64,000 nucleotides of DNA from Steromphala cineraria (GCA_916613615.1 OU744732.1:31816673-31880672); one strand, 5' to 3'; positions 38,101 through 53,100 are shown, counted from the first letter of the stretch. Numbers and translations: made by a program. Notes: generated by a model from the letters alone, not told the origin.

Positions 38101-41100
38101 CCTAAAATGTGATATTGCCCCTTTAATGTTCAAAGATTATACATACAGGTTTCTTTTCTTTAATTATGTTTATATTTGTACAAGACATGAGATGACAAAA
38201 CTTTTATCACGTTTGATCCTAACAGAATATATTTGGTAAGAGCTTTATTCTACTTTCCTAAAAATACTCCATTGGTTACCTGTCGCATTTCGTATTGACT
38301 ACAAAGTTCTTCTGTATGCCTACAAATGCTTTCACAGCATTGCTCCACCTTACCTCAATGAACTTGTCACCATATACCGTCCTCCGAGACTTCTGAGATC
38401 CCAACAACAAAAGCTTTTCATTGTTCCGAAAATTCAAACTTCAAATTTCGGCAAAAGAACCTTCAAATATGCAGCTGCACAAAGATGGAACTGTCTACCT
38501 GAAACTCTCAAATCTGCCTGTTCGCTTGATTCATTCAAGGCGCAACTCAAAACATTTCTATTCTCTCAAGCTTTCTCCTGCTGAGCGCACAGAGCATAGG
38601 ACTGTCAATGATGCGCTATAGAAATTCATGAATTATTATTATTTCCTTAAAAAAAGGGCAAACAAGAACATTATGTTACTTGTCCTCAATCGCTTTTTAA
38701 TTACAGCGTTCACATAATATATTGGAATGGACTGAGTGTTTGTTCAAAAGCACCTTTAAATTCTCAAACTATGCGACAAACATCTAAACGTTACAAGTAC
38801 TTTCATAAAATCTATACCAATATCTGAAATATTTTTCTTTTCAAAAAACAGTTTTTTATGTTGAATACATAAGTAGAAATGAAGATTGTTCTGTTATGAT
38901 ATCCTTATATGTTTCACTGGTGAAGTTGATTTTACTGTTATTGTTAGCCTCATTTATGATGCATGCTTTCTTCCAAATGGTCAAAATAAAACTTGATGCA
39001 CGAAAAAACAATTTTTTTCTACTTAGCAAATATGTTTTGTAACAAAAGCTTTTAAGGAGAAAATGGTAACACAAATGTACATCTTGTTAATAAAATTAAC
39101 TTGCAGAAATAAACTCACATAATCTGTTTTTTTGTTGTGAGCTTATTTCTTAATGGTAAATAGGTAAATCATATTACAGTCCCAAGGCAGCATAATGTGT
39201 GCCAATCAATTTGAAGTAAACTGAGAAATGTTTATGTAAGGATGTACATTAATATGGCAGTAGCACGTTTTCAGGGGGAATATAAGGTGATGTCAGGAAA
39301 ATGAAAATAAATGGTTCCAGTTGAAAGACTTTGTTTTGAAACTAAATTGAGCAGTAATAATTCAAACATATAACATAAAGTTTAGCCATGCGATTAATTT
39401 TTCTTACACAAAATGAATTAATGGTGTTCACACAAAATGGCCGCCAATGGATTTTATGTGAATCTTCATACTTTGTCCTCTGACTATGGATGATTGGCTT
39501 CTGTAATGAGATTGTTGACACTGTCAATATAATACATTTAGCATTAACTTACAACTATCAGTGAAATATTTGAAATATAAAATTATCAAAAAACGTGCTA
39601 CTGCCCCTTTAATGTAAGTTATAACAACTGTGCTATTTCCACTTTTCACACAGTGGTTACTTAGGGAATATTTGTTTTAATGATTTGTCCTCTTTTGAGA
39701 TTACAGAAAGTAATTATGTGTAACAAAATATTGACCATAAATGCATGATGGCCTTGTTTGAGTAAATCTCTAAATAATTACTTTGGTCATATCCACATTA
39801 ATGTGCAAAATCGTTGAAAGTATGGATCAATCATGTTTTATTACATTGCTGTGCAATTAGAGGTGTTTGCAATAGTGATTTCCATTACTAACAGTCCAAG
39901 GCTTCTGATGTAACTCGGGATGTGGATGTTTCATAATGGATTAGAAAAAATGATCAAAAGATGTTTTGGTTTTGATGTGAAATAAGTCTTCAGAGTCCAA
40001 AAATTTAATAATGCTTAGTTGCAATGTTGTGTTCAATATATGAAAACAAAAGCAGAATTTTTGAGAAATGTTTCAAATGCACTGTAGAGCTTTAAATTTT
40101 TTTATTTTGGTCAAATTTTATGTAAGTTTATGAAATATCTGTTTTCTTCAGAGGATATGTATCATATTGCTTAACTAGTAAATCCTTTCTAGAAGAAAGT
40201 AAAATGAATCTCAATGGAAAACTCCATTTGGCCATTTATTTGTAAGAGAAATTATTAGTTAGAGAAATAGATTTGCATAGCTTAACCTTTTGTGGTTCAT
40301 TTTCTTACCTTATCCTAAAACAAAGTACAAGAAGGTTCCACACAATAATGGGCACAAAGATTTTTGCTGTTACTTGTAATTCATCTATGATTTTGGATAA
40401 TAATGTTGAGGAATGAGATATTTGACCTTCTGAGGGTGATAAATTAAGAATATACTAATGTCTGTTGAGGAAAATTTGAAGATATAAACCAAGGTTGTTC
40501 TTCAGCCCCTTTAATTGGACAGTGTTGTATATTTGCAGGTGTTGTCTGGTTACCTGGAGTACATGACCACTGTAGGTGTGCTGCTGGGAGGGGAAGACAG
40601 GAACGTTACTCGGGAAGAGATGATCAAGGTCATTCAATTTGAGGTCAACATTGCAGAGGTCAGTAATAATAATGATTATAATAGTCCACTTATAATGTGC
40701 ATATATCCATCTGCTACACAGTTGCTCAAAGCGCTACATATTATTATGATTGTACTAACGGTGTTGCCGAAGGCACAGCTAGGGAAACTACGTACACCCG
40801 TTATTTCAGGTACCTATTTATACAGCTCGGTGGACTGAGTGCAATGTTGATAAAGTGCCTTGCACAACAGAAGACGACACAGAATGAGACTCAGGTTACA
40901 AATGTTTGATGTTTCCAACAGGATTCGAACCCGGGTCTCTGGCGTGAGAGGCCAGAATGCTAACCATGTTCACTACACCACTGTGTTTCAGTAGGAGTCA
41001 TGATGTTCTCATATGTTGTATAATTCTCACAAGGGTAACAGGGTGTGCGGTACCATCTTTGCAGAAATATCAATAAGGTTGCAATGATAGACATCAGTTT

Positions 41101-44100
41101 ATTATTTCTTTGAGGGAAATTCAGTCTGCATTACCTATCATTAAAGCTGTATATTCGAAGGCTAAGTGAAAATATTCGAATATTCATCTATTGTCAACCA
41201 TGGCATTTAAGTTTGCAATAATATGTTTAAAGTTGCATGTTTCCCTTGAGGGTTAAAATGTATGAAGAACATATCTTTCTAGTCATGTTTTCCTAAGGGT
41301 TATAGCTCAGTTGGTAGAGTGTCTGTTTTCTTTAATTTTACTAACAAATAGCCCTTTGGATAGCATATTTCAAGCATATTTCAAGCATATTCCATATCCA
41401 TGTTTAACCTGAGGATTACCAAAGTATTTAGTTGCTGTAGCTTCTTGATTTTTTTTTTATGGACATTTTTAGAAGCCTTGCGACGTATTTTCAGATCACA
41501 ATACCAGCTGAAGATCGGCGAGACGAAGAGAAGAACTACAACAAGATGAAGATTGTCGACATGCAGAGGAAATTCCCCTTTGTAAGTTTGTCTTCAGTTC
41601 TTATACTGTAAATCTTTATGTAATGTGTGTCAAACAATTAAAAATCTAACCATTATATATTCCGTCAATGTTTCCTCCCTTGTAAAGTTTGTGCAAGAAG
41701 TTGTCTTTGTTATGGTGGAATAAAAGTTTTGGAAAATCTTTGGAGTTTAAGTCATCTTAGTCAATACAATTGAAGAAATAGTAACACTAAAGTAAATACA
41801 TCTGATATTTTACATCATTATATGGAACACACTGAGTAGTAGCCAGCCTTAGAGTGGTATTTTGTAGATTTTAATGGTAAAATTAAGGAAAAACATCAAA
41901 AAGTATTAGGTACATAGTTGGCTGACGCCTTAATTCCATACAATGGTTTTGATTGGTCTTCTGTCTTCTGTGCTGAAATAAAATATTTCAATGTACTAAA
42001 ATTACTATAATAATGAAATTGTAACGGAATTTAACAACATACCACTGTTTGTCCCCAGTTGAACTGGCTGCACTACTTCAACTCGATGATGAGTGTGGTC
42101 AACACGACGGTCAAGGGCTCGGAGGATGTTGTGGTCTACGCTCCTAAGTTCCTGAATGACCTCAAGAAGATACTCGATAACTACACAGCTACAGAGGAGG
42201 GCAAAATGTCAGTATTGTTGTCTGGATTTTTTCATCTCGCCAATGAGGCAGCATTGTAGAAACAAGAAAATGAAAATAATAATAATAATAGTCCACTTAT
42301 AATGTTCATGTATCCATCTGCTACGCAGTTGCTCAAAGCGCTACATATTACCCTGACGGAATTGTACTATCGGTGCTGCTAAAGGCGTAGAGAATCTTCG
42401 TACACCCGTTATTCCAGGTACCCATTTATACAGCTGGGTTGACTGAGTGCCCGGGGACACAACACAGAATGATCGAGAGCTAGGTCACACTTGGATTCGA
42501 ACCCAGGTCTCTTGCGTGAGAGGCCAACACGCTAACCACTACACCACTTTGCTCCACAAGAGTTGGTTACCTGCTGATATGGTCATTGTTAGCGATGTTG
42601 CTTTACTCTGCAGGTGTGAAAGAATTTTTACTGTTGTTATTGCAGATAGTGTTATCACAAATATGACAATGTTATGTCAGCATTTTAATCAGAATTTTCG
42701 CACCTGTCATAGAAATCTTTTACTAAGGTTGATCTTAACTCCCATTCTTTTACATCACTCTAAGAGGAACGGTAAAAGGGAGCCAAAAATATTGATCAGA
42801 ATGATTGGTAATTGTTGTAAGCCTATGGTTGTATAGATTTCTATTTATTGATTGAGGGCACTCACAGAGGTACATTTTGTAACACTCAGATCAGGACATA
42901 CTTTCAGAAACTTTTACTTTAACATTGCACTCAGGTTACCTGAAGGACTTAATTACCATCACCTTAGGGTTTTGTGAAAAATTTGATCTGATTTAACTGA
43001 AATTGGTGATAAAAATTGTTTTCAAACAGATTCCCTGAAGCACAATTTCTCTTTGTCAACACAAATTGCTGGTTCTAGAAGAAACGTTGATGTTGTTTGA
43101 AGAAATTGGTTGTTAAAAACTTTTTACTTTGCAGAATATTGCTGCATGGTTTCCCATTTGATCTACAAATTTTTGTTAACCCATAACTTGCTGGTCGGTG
43201 GCAGGATAGCTCAGTGCTTAGCGCGTAAGGTCCGTGGTTAGAATCCCGCCAGGGGCTCTGTAACTTTGTCTGCAGTAGAGAACTGTTCTACACACAGTCA
43301 GGTTTGGGTGCAATTCTACACTGAATTTCAGCCCAGTACCACCCATGGTTGCTAGTTCCAGCCGATGCTCACAGGTTTCATTGCAATACATAGCCACAAT
43401 AGTGTTGCGGGCTTTCTCCCTGCAATGATACTAGCAGCTGCAATATAAGTGAAATACTGTTGAAAGCTGCGATAAACCCCATATCACCTGTCCAACCTGC
43501 TGGTCCTAAAAGATTCTGGGATGCTATGAAGCTATCAGGTTATTGTTTTGATGAAGTTCTCTTTCTTAATCAGGTACGAGTGACCCACTGGCCCGAACAT
43601 TGTCAAAAATGACAAACAATAAATCTGTGACAGTCATTAGAATACCTAGAAGTTGCTAGGATGCTTTGGAGTTATTACATCAGGTCATTGGTTTGATGAA
43701 GTTCTCTTTCTGAACCAGTAACAAGTGGCTCACTGACCCGGACATTATCAAAAATGACAAACAATAAATCTGTGACAGTCATTAGAATACCTAGAAGTTG
43801 CTAGGATGCTTTGGAGTTATTACATCAGGTCATTGGTTTGATGAAGTTCCCTTTCTGAACCAGTTACAACTGGCTCACTCACCCGAACATTGTCAAAGAA
43901 TGACAAACAATAAATCTGTGGTAGTCATTAGAATACCTAGAAGTTGCTAGGATGCTTTGGAGTTATTACATCAGGTCATTGGTTTGATGAAGTTCTCTTT
44001 CTGGACCAGTTACAAGTGGCTCACTGACCCGGACATTATCAAAAATGACAAACAATAAATCTGTGACAGTCATTAGAATACCTAGAAGTTGCTAGGATGC

Positions 44101-47100
44101 TTTGGAGTTATTACATCAGGTCATTGGTTTGATGAAGTTCCCTTTCTGAACCAGGTACTAGTGGCTCACTGACCCGGACATTATCAAAAATGACAAACAA
44201 TAAATCTGTGGTAGTCATTAGAATACCTAGAAGTTGCTAGGATGCTTTGGAGTTATTACATCAGGTCATTGGTTTGATGAAGTTCTCTTTCTGAACCAGT
44301 AACAAGTGGCTCACTGACCCGGACATTATCAAAAATGAAAACAATAAATCTGTGACAGTCATTAGAATACCTAGAAGTTGCTAGGATGCTTTGGAGTTAT
44401 TACATCAGGTCATTGGTTTGATGAAGTTCTCTTTCTGAACCAGTTACAAGTGGCTCACTGACCCGGACATTATCAAAAATGACAAACAATAAATCTGTGA
44501 CAGTCATTAGAATACCTAGAAGTTGCTAGGATGCTTTGGAGTTATTACATCAGGTCATTGGTTTGATGAAGTTCTCTTTCTGAACCAGTAACAAGTGGCT
44601 CACTGACCCGGACATTATCAAAAATGAAAACAATAAATCTGTGACAGTCATTAGAATACCTAGAAGTTGCTAGGATGCTTTGGAGTTATTACATCAGGTC
44701 ATTGGTTTGATGAAGTTCTCTTTCTGAACCAGTTACAAGTGGCTCACTGACCCGGACATTATCAAAAATGACAAACAATAAATCTGTGACAGTCATTAGA
44801 ATACCTAGAAGTTGCTAGGATGCTTTGGAGTTATTACATCAGGTCATTGGTTTGATGAAGTTCTCTTTCTGAACCAGTAACAAGTGGCTCACTGACCCGG
44901 ACATTATCAAAAATGACAAACAATAAATCTGTGACAGTCATTAGAATACCTAGAAGTTGCTAGGATGCTTTGGAGTTATTACATCAGGTCATTGGTTTGA
45001 TGAAGTTCTCTTTCTGAACCAGTAACAAGTGGCTCACTGACCCGAACATTGTCAAAGATGACAAACAATAAATCTGTGGTAGTCATTAGAATACCTAGAA
45101 GATGCTAGAATGCTTTGTAGCCATTACAACAGGTTATTGTCTTGATGAAGTTCTCTTTCTTAATCAGGTACGAGTGACCCACTGGCCCGAACATTGTCAA
45201 AGAATGACAAACAATAAATCTGTGGTAGTCATTAGAATACCTAGAAGTTGCTAGGATGCTTTGGAGTTATTACATCAGATCATTGGTTTGATGAAGTTCT
45301 CTTTCTGAACCAGTTACAAGTGGCTCACTGACCCGGACATTATCAAAAATGACAAACAATAAATCTGTGGTAGTCATTAGAATACCTAGAAGTTGCTAGG
45401 ATGCTTTGGAGTTATTACATCAGGTCATTGGTTTGATGAAGTTCTCTTTCTGAACCAGTTACAAGTGGCTCACTGACCCGGACATTATCAAAAATGACAA
45501 ACAATAAATCTGTGGTAGTCATTAGAATACCTAGAAGTTGCTAGGATGCTTTGGAGTTATTACATCAGGTCATTGGTTTGATGAAGTTCTCTTTCTGAAC
45601 CAGTTACAAGTGGCTCACTGACCCGGACATTATCAAAAATGAAAACAATAAATCTGTGACAGTCATTAGAATACCTAGAAGATGCTAGGATGCTTTGGAG
45701 TTATTACATCAGGTCATTGGTTTGATGAAGTTCTCTTTCTGAACCAGTTACAAGTGGCTCACTGACCCGGACATTATCAAAAATGAAAACAATAAATCTG
45801 TGACAGTCATTAGAATACCTAGAAGTTGCTAGGATGCTTTGGAGTTATTACATCAGGTCATTGGTTTGATGAAGTTCTCTTTCTGAACCAGTTACAAGTG
45901 GCTCACTGACCCGGACATTATCAAAAATGAAAACAATAAATCTGTGACAGTCATTAGAATACCTAGAAGATGCTAGGATGCTTTGGAGCCATTACATCAG
46001 ATCATTGTTTTGATTAAGTTCCCTGAACCAGCTACAAGTGGCTCACTCACCCGAACATTGTCAAAGATGAGAAACAATAAATCTGTGACAGTCATTAGAA
46101 TACCTAGAAGATGGTAGGATGCTTTGGAGTTATTACATCAGGTCATTGTTTTGATGAAGTTCTCTTTCTTAATCAGGTACGAGTGACCCACTGGCCCGAA
46201 CATTGTCAAAAATGACAAACAATAAATCTGTGACAGTCATTAGAATACCTAGAAGTTGCTAGGATGCTTTGGAGTTATTACATAAGGTCATTGGTTTGAT
46301 GAAGTTCTCTTTCTGAACCAGTAACAAGTGGCTCACTGACCCGGACATTATCAAAAATGACAAACAATAAATCTGTGGTAGTCATTAGAATACCTAGAAG
46401 ATGCTAGAATGCTTTGGAGCCATTACATCAGGTCATTGGTTTGATGAAGTTCTCTTTCTGAACCAGTTACAAGTGGCTCACTGACCCGGACATTGTCAAA
46501 GATGAAAACAATAAATCTGTGACAGTCATTAGAATACCTAGAAGATGCTAGGATACTTTGGAGCCATTACATCAGATCATTGTTTTGATTAAGTTCCCTG
46601 AACCAGCTACAAGTGGCTCACTCACCCGAACATTGTCAAAGATGAGAAACAATAAATCTGTGACAGTCATTAGAATACCTAGAAGATGCTAGGATGCTTT
46701 GGAGTTATTACATCAGGTCATTGTTTTGATGAAGTTCTCTTTCTTAATCAGGTACGAGTGACCCACTGGCCCGAACATTGTCAAAGATGACAAACAATAA
46801 ATCTGTGGTAGTCATTAGAATACCTAGAAGTTGCTAGGATGCTTTGGAGTTATTACATCAGGTCATTGGTTTGATGAAGTTCTCTTTCTTAATCAGGTAC
46901 GAGTGACCCACTGGCCCGAACATTGTCAAAGATGACAAACAATAAATCTGTGGTAGTCATTAGAATACCTAGAAGATGCTAGGATGCTTTGGAGTTATTA
47001 CATCAGGTCATTGGTTTGATGAAGTTCTCTTTCTTAATCAGGTACGAGTGACCCACTGGCCCGAACATTGTCAAAGATGACAAACAATAAATCTGTGGTA

Positions 47101-50100
47101 GTCATTAGAATACCTAGAAGATGCTAGGATGCTTTGGAGTTATTACATCAGGTCATTGGTTTGATGAAGTTCTCTTTCTGGACCAGTTACAAGTGGCTCA
47201 CTGACCCGGACATTATCAAAAATGACAAACAATAAATCTGTGACAGTCATTAGAATACCTAGAAGTTGCTAGGATGCTTTGGAGTTATTACATCAGGTCA
47301 TTGGTTTGATGAAGTTCTCTTTCTTAATCAGGTACGAGTGACCAACTGGCCCGAACATTGTCAAAGATGACAAACAATAAATCTGTGGTAGTCATTAGAA
47401 TACCTAGAAGTTGCTAGGATGCTTTGGAGTTATTACATCAGATCATTGGTTTGATGAAGTTCTCTTTCTGAACCAGTTACAAGTGGCTCACTGACCCGGA
47501 CATTATCAAAAATGACAAACAATAAATCTGTGGTAGTCATTAGAATACCTAGAAGTTGCTAGGATGCTTTGGAGTTATTACATCAGATCATTGGTTTGAT
47601 GAAGTTCCCTTTCTGAACCAGTTACAAGTGGCTCACTGACCCGGACATTATCAAAAATGACAAACAATAAATCTGTGACAGTCATTAGAATACCTAGAAG
47701 TTGCTAGGATGCTTTGGAGTTATTACATCAGGTCATTGGTTTGATGAAGTTCCCTTTCTGAACCAGTTACAACTGGCTCACTGACCTGAACATTGTCAAA
47801 GATGACAAACAATAAATCTGTGGCAGTCATTAGAATACCTAGAAGTTGCTAGGATATGCTTTGGAGTTATTACATCAGGTCATTGGTTTGATGAAGTTCT
47901 CTTTCTGAACCAGTTACAAGTGGCTCACTGACCCGGACATTATCAAAAATGACAAACAATAAATCTGTGGTAGTCATTAGAATACCTAGAAGTTGCTAGG
48001 ATGCTTTGGAGTTATTACATCAGGTCATTGGTTTGATGAAGTTCTCTTTCTGAACCAGTTACAAGTGGCTCACTGACCCGGACATTATCAAAAATGACAA
48101 ACAATAAATCTGTGGTAGTCATTAGAATACCTAGAAGTTGCTAGGATGCTTTGGAGTTATTACATCAGGTCATTGGTTTGATGAAGTTCTCTTTCTGAAC
48201 CAGTTACAAGTGGCTCACTGACCCGGACATTGTCAAAAATGAAAACAATAAATCTGTGACAGTCATTAGAATACCTAGAAGATGCTAGGATGCTTTGGAG
48301 CCATTACATCAGATCATTGTTTTGATTAAGTTCCCTGAACCAGCTACAAGTGGCTCACTCACCCGAACATTGTCAAAGATGAGAAACAATAAATCTGTGA
48401 CAGTCATTAGAATACCTAGAAGATGCTAGGATGCTTTGGAGTTATTACATCAGGTCATTGTTTTGATGAAGTTCTCTTTCTTAATCAGGTACGAGTGACC
48501 CACTGGCCCGAACATTGTCAAAAATGACAAACAATAAATCTGTGACAGTCATTAGAATACCTAGAAGTTGCTAGGATGCTTTGGAGTTATTACATCAGGT
48601 CATTGGTTTGATGAAGTTCTCTTTCTGAACCAGTAACAAGTGGCTCACTGACCCGGACATTATCAAAAATGACAAACAATAAATCTGTGGTAGTCATTAG
48701 AATACCTAGAAGATGCTAGAATGCTTTGGAGCCATTACATCAGGTCATTGGTTTGATGAAGTTCTCTTTCTGAACCAGTTACAAGTGGCTCACTGACCCG
48801 GACATTGTCAAAGATGAAAACAATAAATCTGTGACAGTCATTAGAATACCTAGAAGATGCTAGGATACTTTGGAGCCATTACATCAGATCATTGTTTTGA
48901 TTAAGTTCCCTGAACCAGCTACAAGTGGCTCACTCACCCGAACATTGTCAAAGATGAGAAACAATAAATCTGTGACAGTCATTAGAATACCTAGAAGATG
49001 CTAGGATGCTTTGGAGTTATTACATCAGGTCATTGTTTTGATGAAGTTCTCTTTCTTAATCAGGTACGAGTGACCCACTGGCCCGAACATTGTCAAAAAT
49101 GACAAACAATAAATCTGTGACAGTCATTAGAATACCTAGAAGTTGCTAGGATGCTTTGGAGTTATTACATCAGGTCATTGGTTTGATGAAGTTCTCTTTC
49201 TGAACCAGTAACAAGTGGCTCACTGACCCGGACATTATCAAAAATGACAAACAATAAATCTGTGACAGTCATTAGAATACCTAGAAGTTGCTAGGATGCT
49301 TTGGAGTTATTACATCAGGTCATTGTTTTGATGAAGTTCTCTTTCTTAATCAGGTACGAGTGACCCACTGGCCCGAACATTGTCAAAAATGACAAACAAT
49401 AAATCTGTGACAGTCATTAGAATACCTAGAAGTTGCTAGGATGCTTTGGAGTTATTACATCAGGTCATTGGTTTGATGAAGTTCTCTTTCTGAACCAGTA
49501 ACAAGTGGCTCACTGACCCGGACATTATCAAAAATGACAAACAATAAATCTGTGACAGTCATTAGAATACCTAGAAGTTGCTAGGATGCTTTGGAGTTAT
49601 TACATCAGGTCATTGGTTTGATGAAGTTCCCTTTCTGAACCAGTTACAACTGGCTCACTGACCTGAACATTGTCAAAGATGACAAACAATAAATCTGTGG
49701 CAGTCATTAGAATACCTAGAAGTTGCTAGGATGCTTTGGAGTTATTACATCAGGTCATTGGTTTGATGAAGTTCTCTTTCTGGACCAGTTACAAGTGGCT
49801 CACTGACCCGGACATTATCAAAAATGACAAACAATAAATCTGTGACAGTCATTAGAATACCTAGAAGTTGCTAGGATGCTTTGGAGTTATTACATCAGGT
49901 CATTGGTTTGATGAAGTTCTCTTTCTTAATCAGGTACGAGTGACCCACTGGCCCGAACATTGTCAAAGATGACAAACAATAAATCTGTGGCAGTCATTAG
50001 AATACCTAGAAGATGCTAGGATGCTTTGGAGTTATTACATCAGGTCATTGGTTTGATGAAGTTCTCTTTCTGGACCAGTTACAAGTGGCTCACTGACCCG

Positions 50101-53100
50101 GACATTATCAAAAATGACAAACAATAAATCTGTGACAGTCATTAGAATACCTAGAAGTTGCTAGGATGCTTTGGAGTTATTACATCAGGTCATTGGTTTG
50201 ATGAAGTTCTCTTTCTTAATCAGGTACGAGTGACCCACTGGCCCGAACATTGTCAAAGATGACAAACAATAAATCTGTGGTAGTCATTAGAATACCTAGA
50301 AGATGCTAGGATGCTTTGGAGTTATTACATCAGGTCATTGGTTTGATGAAGTTCTCTTTCTTAATCAGGTACGAGTGACCCACTGGCCCGAACATTGTCA
50401 AAGATGACAAACAATAAATCTGTGGTAGTCATTAGAATACCTAGAAGATGCTAGGATGCTTTGGAGTTATTACATCAGGTCATTGGTTTGATGAAGTTCT
50501 CTTTCTTAATCAGGTACGAGTGACCCACTGGCCCGAACATTGTCAAAGATGACAAACAATAAATCTGTGGTAGTCATTAGAATACCTAGAAGTTGCTAGG
50601 ATGCTTTGGAGCCATTACATCAGGTCATTGGTTTGATGAAGTTCTCTTTCTGAACCAGTTACAAGTGGCTCACTGACCCGGACATTGTCAAAGATGAAAA
50701 CAATAAATCTGTGACAGTCATTAGAATACCTAGAAGATGCTAGGATGCTTTGGAGCCATTACATCAGATCATTGTTTTGATTAAGTTCCCTGAACCAGCT
50801 ACAAGTGGCTCACTCACCCGAACATTGTCAAAGATGAGAAACAATAAATCTGTGACAGTCATTAGAATACCTAGAAGATGCTAGGATGCTTTGGAGTTAT
50901 TACATCAGGTCATTGTTTTGATGAAGTTCTCTTTCTTAATCAGGTACGAGTGACCCACTGGCCCGAACATTGTCAAAAATGACAAACAATAAATCTGTGA
51001 CAGTCATTAGAATACCTAGAAGTTGCTAGGATGCTTTGGAGTTATTACATCAGGTCATTGGTTTGATGAAGTTCTCTTTCTGAACCAGTAACAAGTGGCT
51101 CACTGACCCGGACATTATCAAAAATGACAAACAATAAATCTGTGACAGTCATTAGAATACCTAGAAGTTGCTAGGATGCTTTGGAGTTATTACATCAGGT
51201 CATTGGTTTGATGAAGTTCCCTTTCTGAACCAGTTACAAGTGGCTCACTGACCTGAACATTGTCAAAGATGACAAACAATAAATCTGTGGCAGTCATTAG
51301 AATACCTAGAAGTTGCTAGGATGCTTTGGAGTTATTACATCAGGTCATTGGTTTGATGAAGTTCCCTTTCTGAACCAGTTACAAGTGGCTCACTGACCCG
51401 GACATTATCAAAAATGACAAACAATAAATCTGTGACAGTCATTAGAATACCTAGAAGTTGCTAGGATGCTTTGGAGTTATTACATCAGGTCATTGGTTTG
51501 ATGAAGTTCCCTTTCTGAACCAGTTACAACTGGCTCACTCACCCGAACATTGTCAAAGAATGACAAACAATAAATCTGTGGTAGTCATTAGAATACCTAG
51601 AAGTTGCTAGGATGCTTTGGAGTTATTACATCAGGTCATTGGTTTGATGAAGTTCTCTTTCTGGACCAGTTACAAGTGGCTCACTGACCCGGACATTATC
51701 AAAAATGACAAACAATAAATCTGTGACAGTCATTAGAATACCTAGAAGTTGCTAGGATGCTTTGGAGTTATTACATCAGGTCATTGGTTTGATGAAGTTC
51801 CCTTTCTGAACCAGGTACTAGTGGCTCACTGACCCGGACATTATCAAAAATGACAAACAATAAATCTGTGGTAGTCATTAGAATACCTAGAAGTTGCTAG
51901 GATGCTTTGGAGTTATTACATCAGGTCATTGGTTTGATGAAGTTCTCTTTCTGAACCAGTTACAAGTGGCTCACTGACCCGGACATTATCAAAAATGACA
52001 AACAATAAATCTGTGACAGTCATTAGAATACCTAGAAGTTGCTAGGATGCTTTGGAGTTATTACATCAGGTCATTGGTTTGATGAAGTTCTCTTTCTGAA
52101 CCAGTTACAAGTGGCTCACTGACCCGGACATTATCAAAAATGACAAACAATAAATCTGTGACAGTCATTAGAATACCTAGAAGTTGCTAGGATGCTTTGG
52201 AGTTATTACATCAGGTCATTGGTTTGATGAAGTTCTCTTTCTGAACCAGTAACAAGTGGCTCACTGACCCGGACATTATCAAAAATGAAAACAATAAATC
52301 TGTGACAGTCATTAGAATACCTAGAAGTTGCTAGGATGCTTTGGAGTTATTACATCAGGTCATTGGTTTGATGAAGTTCTCTTTCTGAACCAGTTACAAG
52401 TGGCTCACTGACCCGGACATTATCAAAAATGACAAACAATAAATCTGTGACAGTCATTAGAATACCTAGAAGTTGCTAGGATGCTTTGGAGTTATTACAT
52501 CAGGTCATTGGTTTGATGAAGTTCCCTTTCTGAACCAGTTACAAGTGGCTCACTGACCTGAACATTGTCAAAGATGACAAACAATAAATCTGTGGCAGTC
52601 ATTAGAATACCTAGAAGTTGCTAGGATGCTTTGGAGTTATTACATCAGGTCATTGGTTTGATGAAGTTCCCTTTCTGAACCAGGTACTAGTGGCTCACTG
52701 ACCCGGAAATTGTCAAAGATGACAAACAATAAATCTGTCAGGATGAAAGACTCCTTCTGTATTGATCTTTTATCTCTGATCTGGATGTCGTGGTGACATG
52801 GCTGGAAGGTCAATGAATATGTATAAGAGACAACATTAGAAGAAGCAATATCATCAAAGCCTTGTTTCTATCGATTATGTTTTGCAATTCTGATTGCTTG
52901 ATGTGTGATTGCATAATTTTGATACCTCTAGAGGGAAAACAGATATTTCTTTGATTATGTCCTGTCTTTCCATTGATAGAATGTTCCTATTGATTTATTC
53001 ATAGTTATAAAATGTCAAGAATTTGTTGGGTGTCTCTGTGTGTTTGATGCTAATTGGAATTATGTTATAAAATAAACATTAGAAAAAAACTTTAACATCC

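Noticed and set aside
42485..42556. Functional tRNA-Glu gene on the minus strand
   Set aside because: A and B boxes are good, but the acceptor stem does not pair and the sequence continues into a SINE body with an ATT tail.
43199..43256. Functional tRNA gene
   Set aside because: The head resembles a tRNA but the B box is changed (GGTTAGAATCC) and no acceptor stem closes; it is a SINE head.
43493..52740. CRISPR-like array
   Set aside because: Units of 145 bp abut without unique spacers and the host is a eukaryote; it is a satellite.
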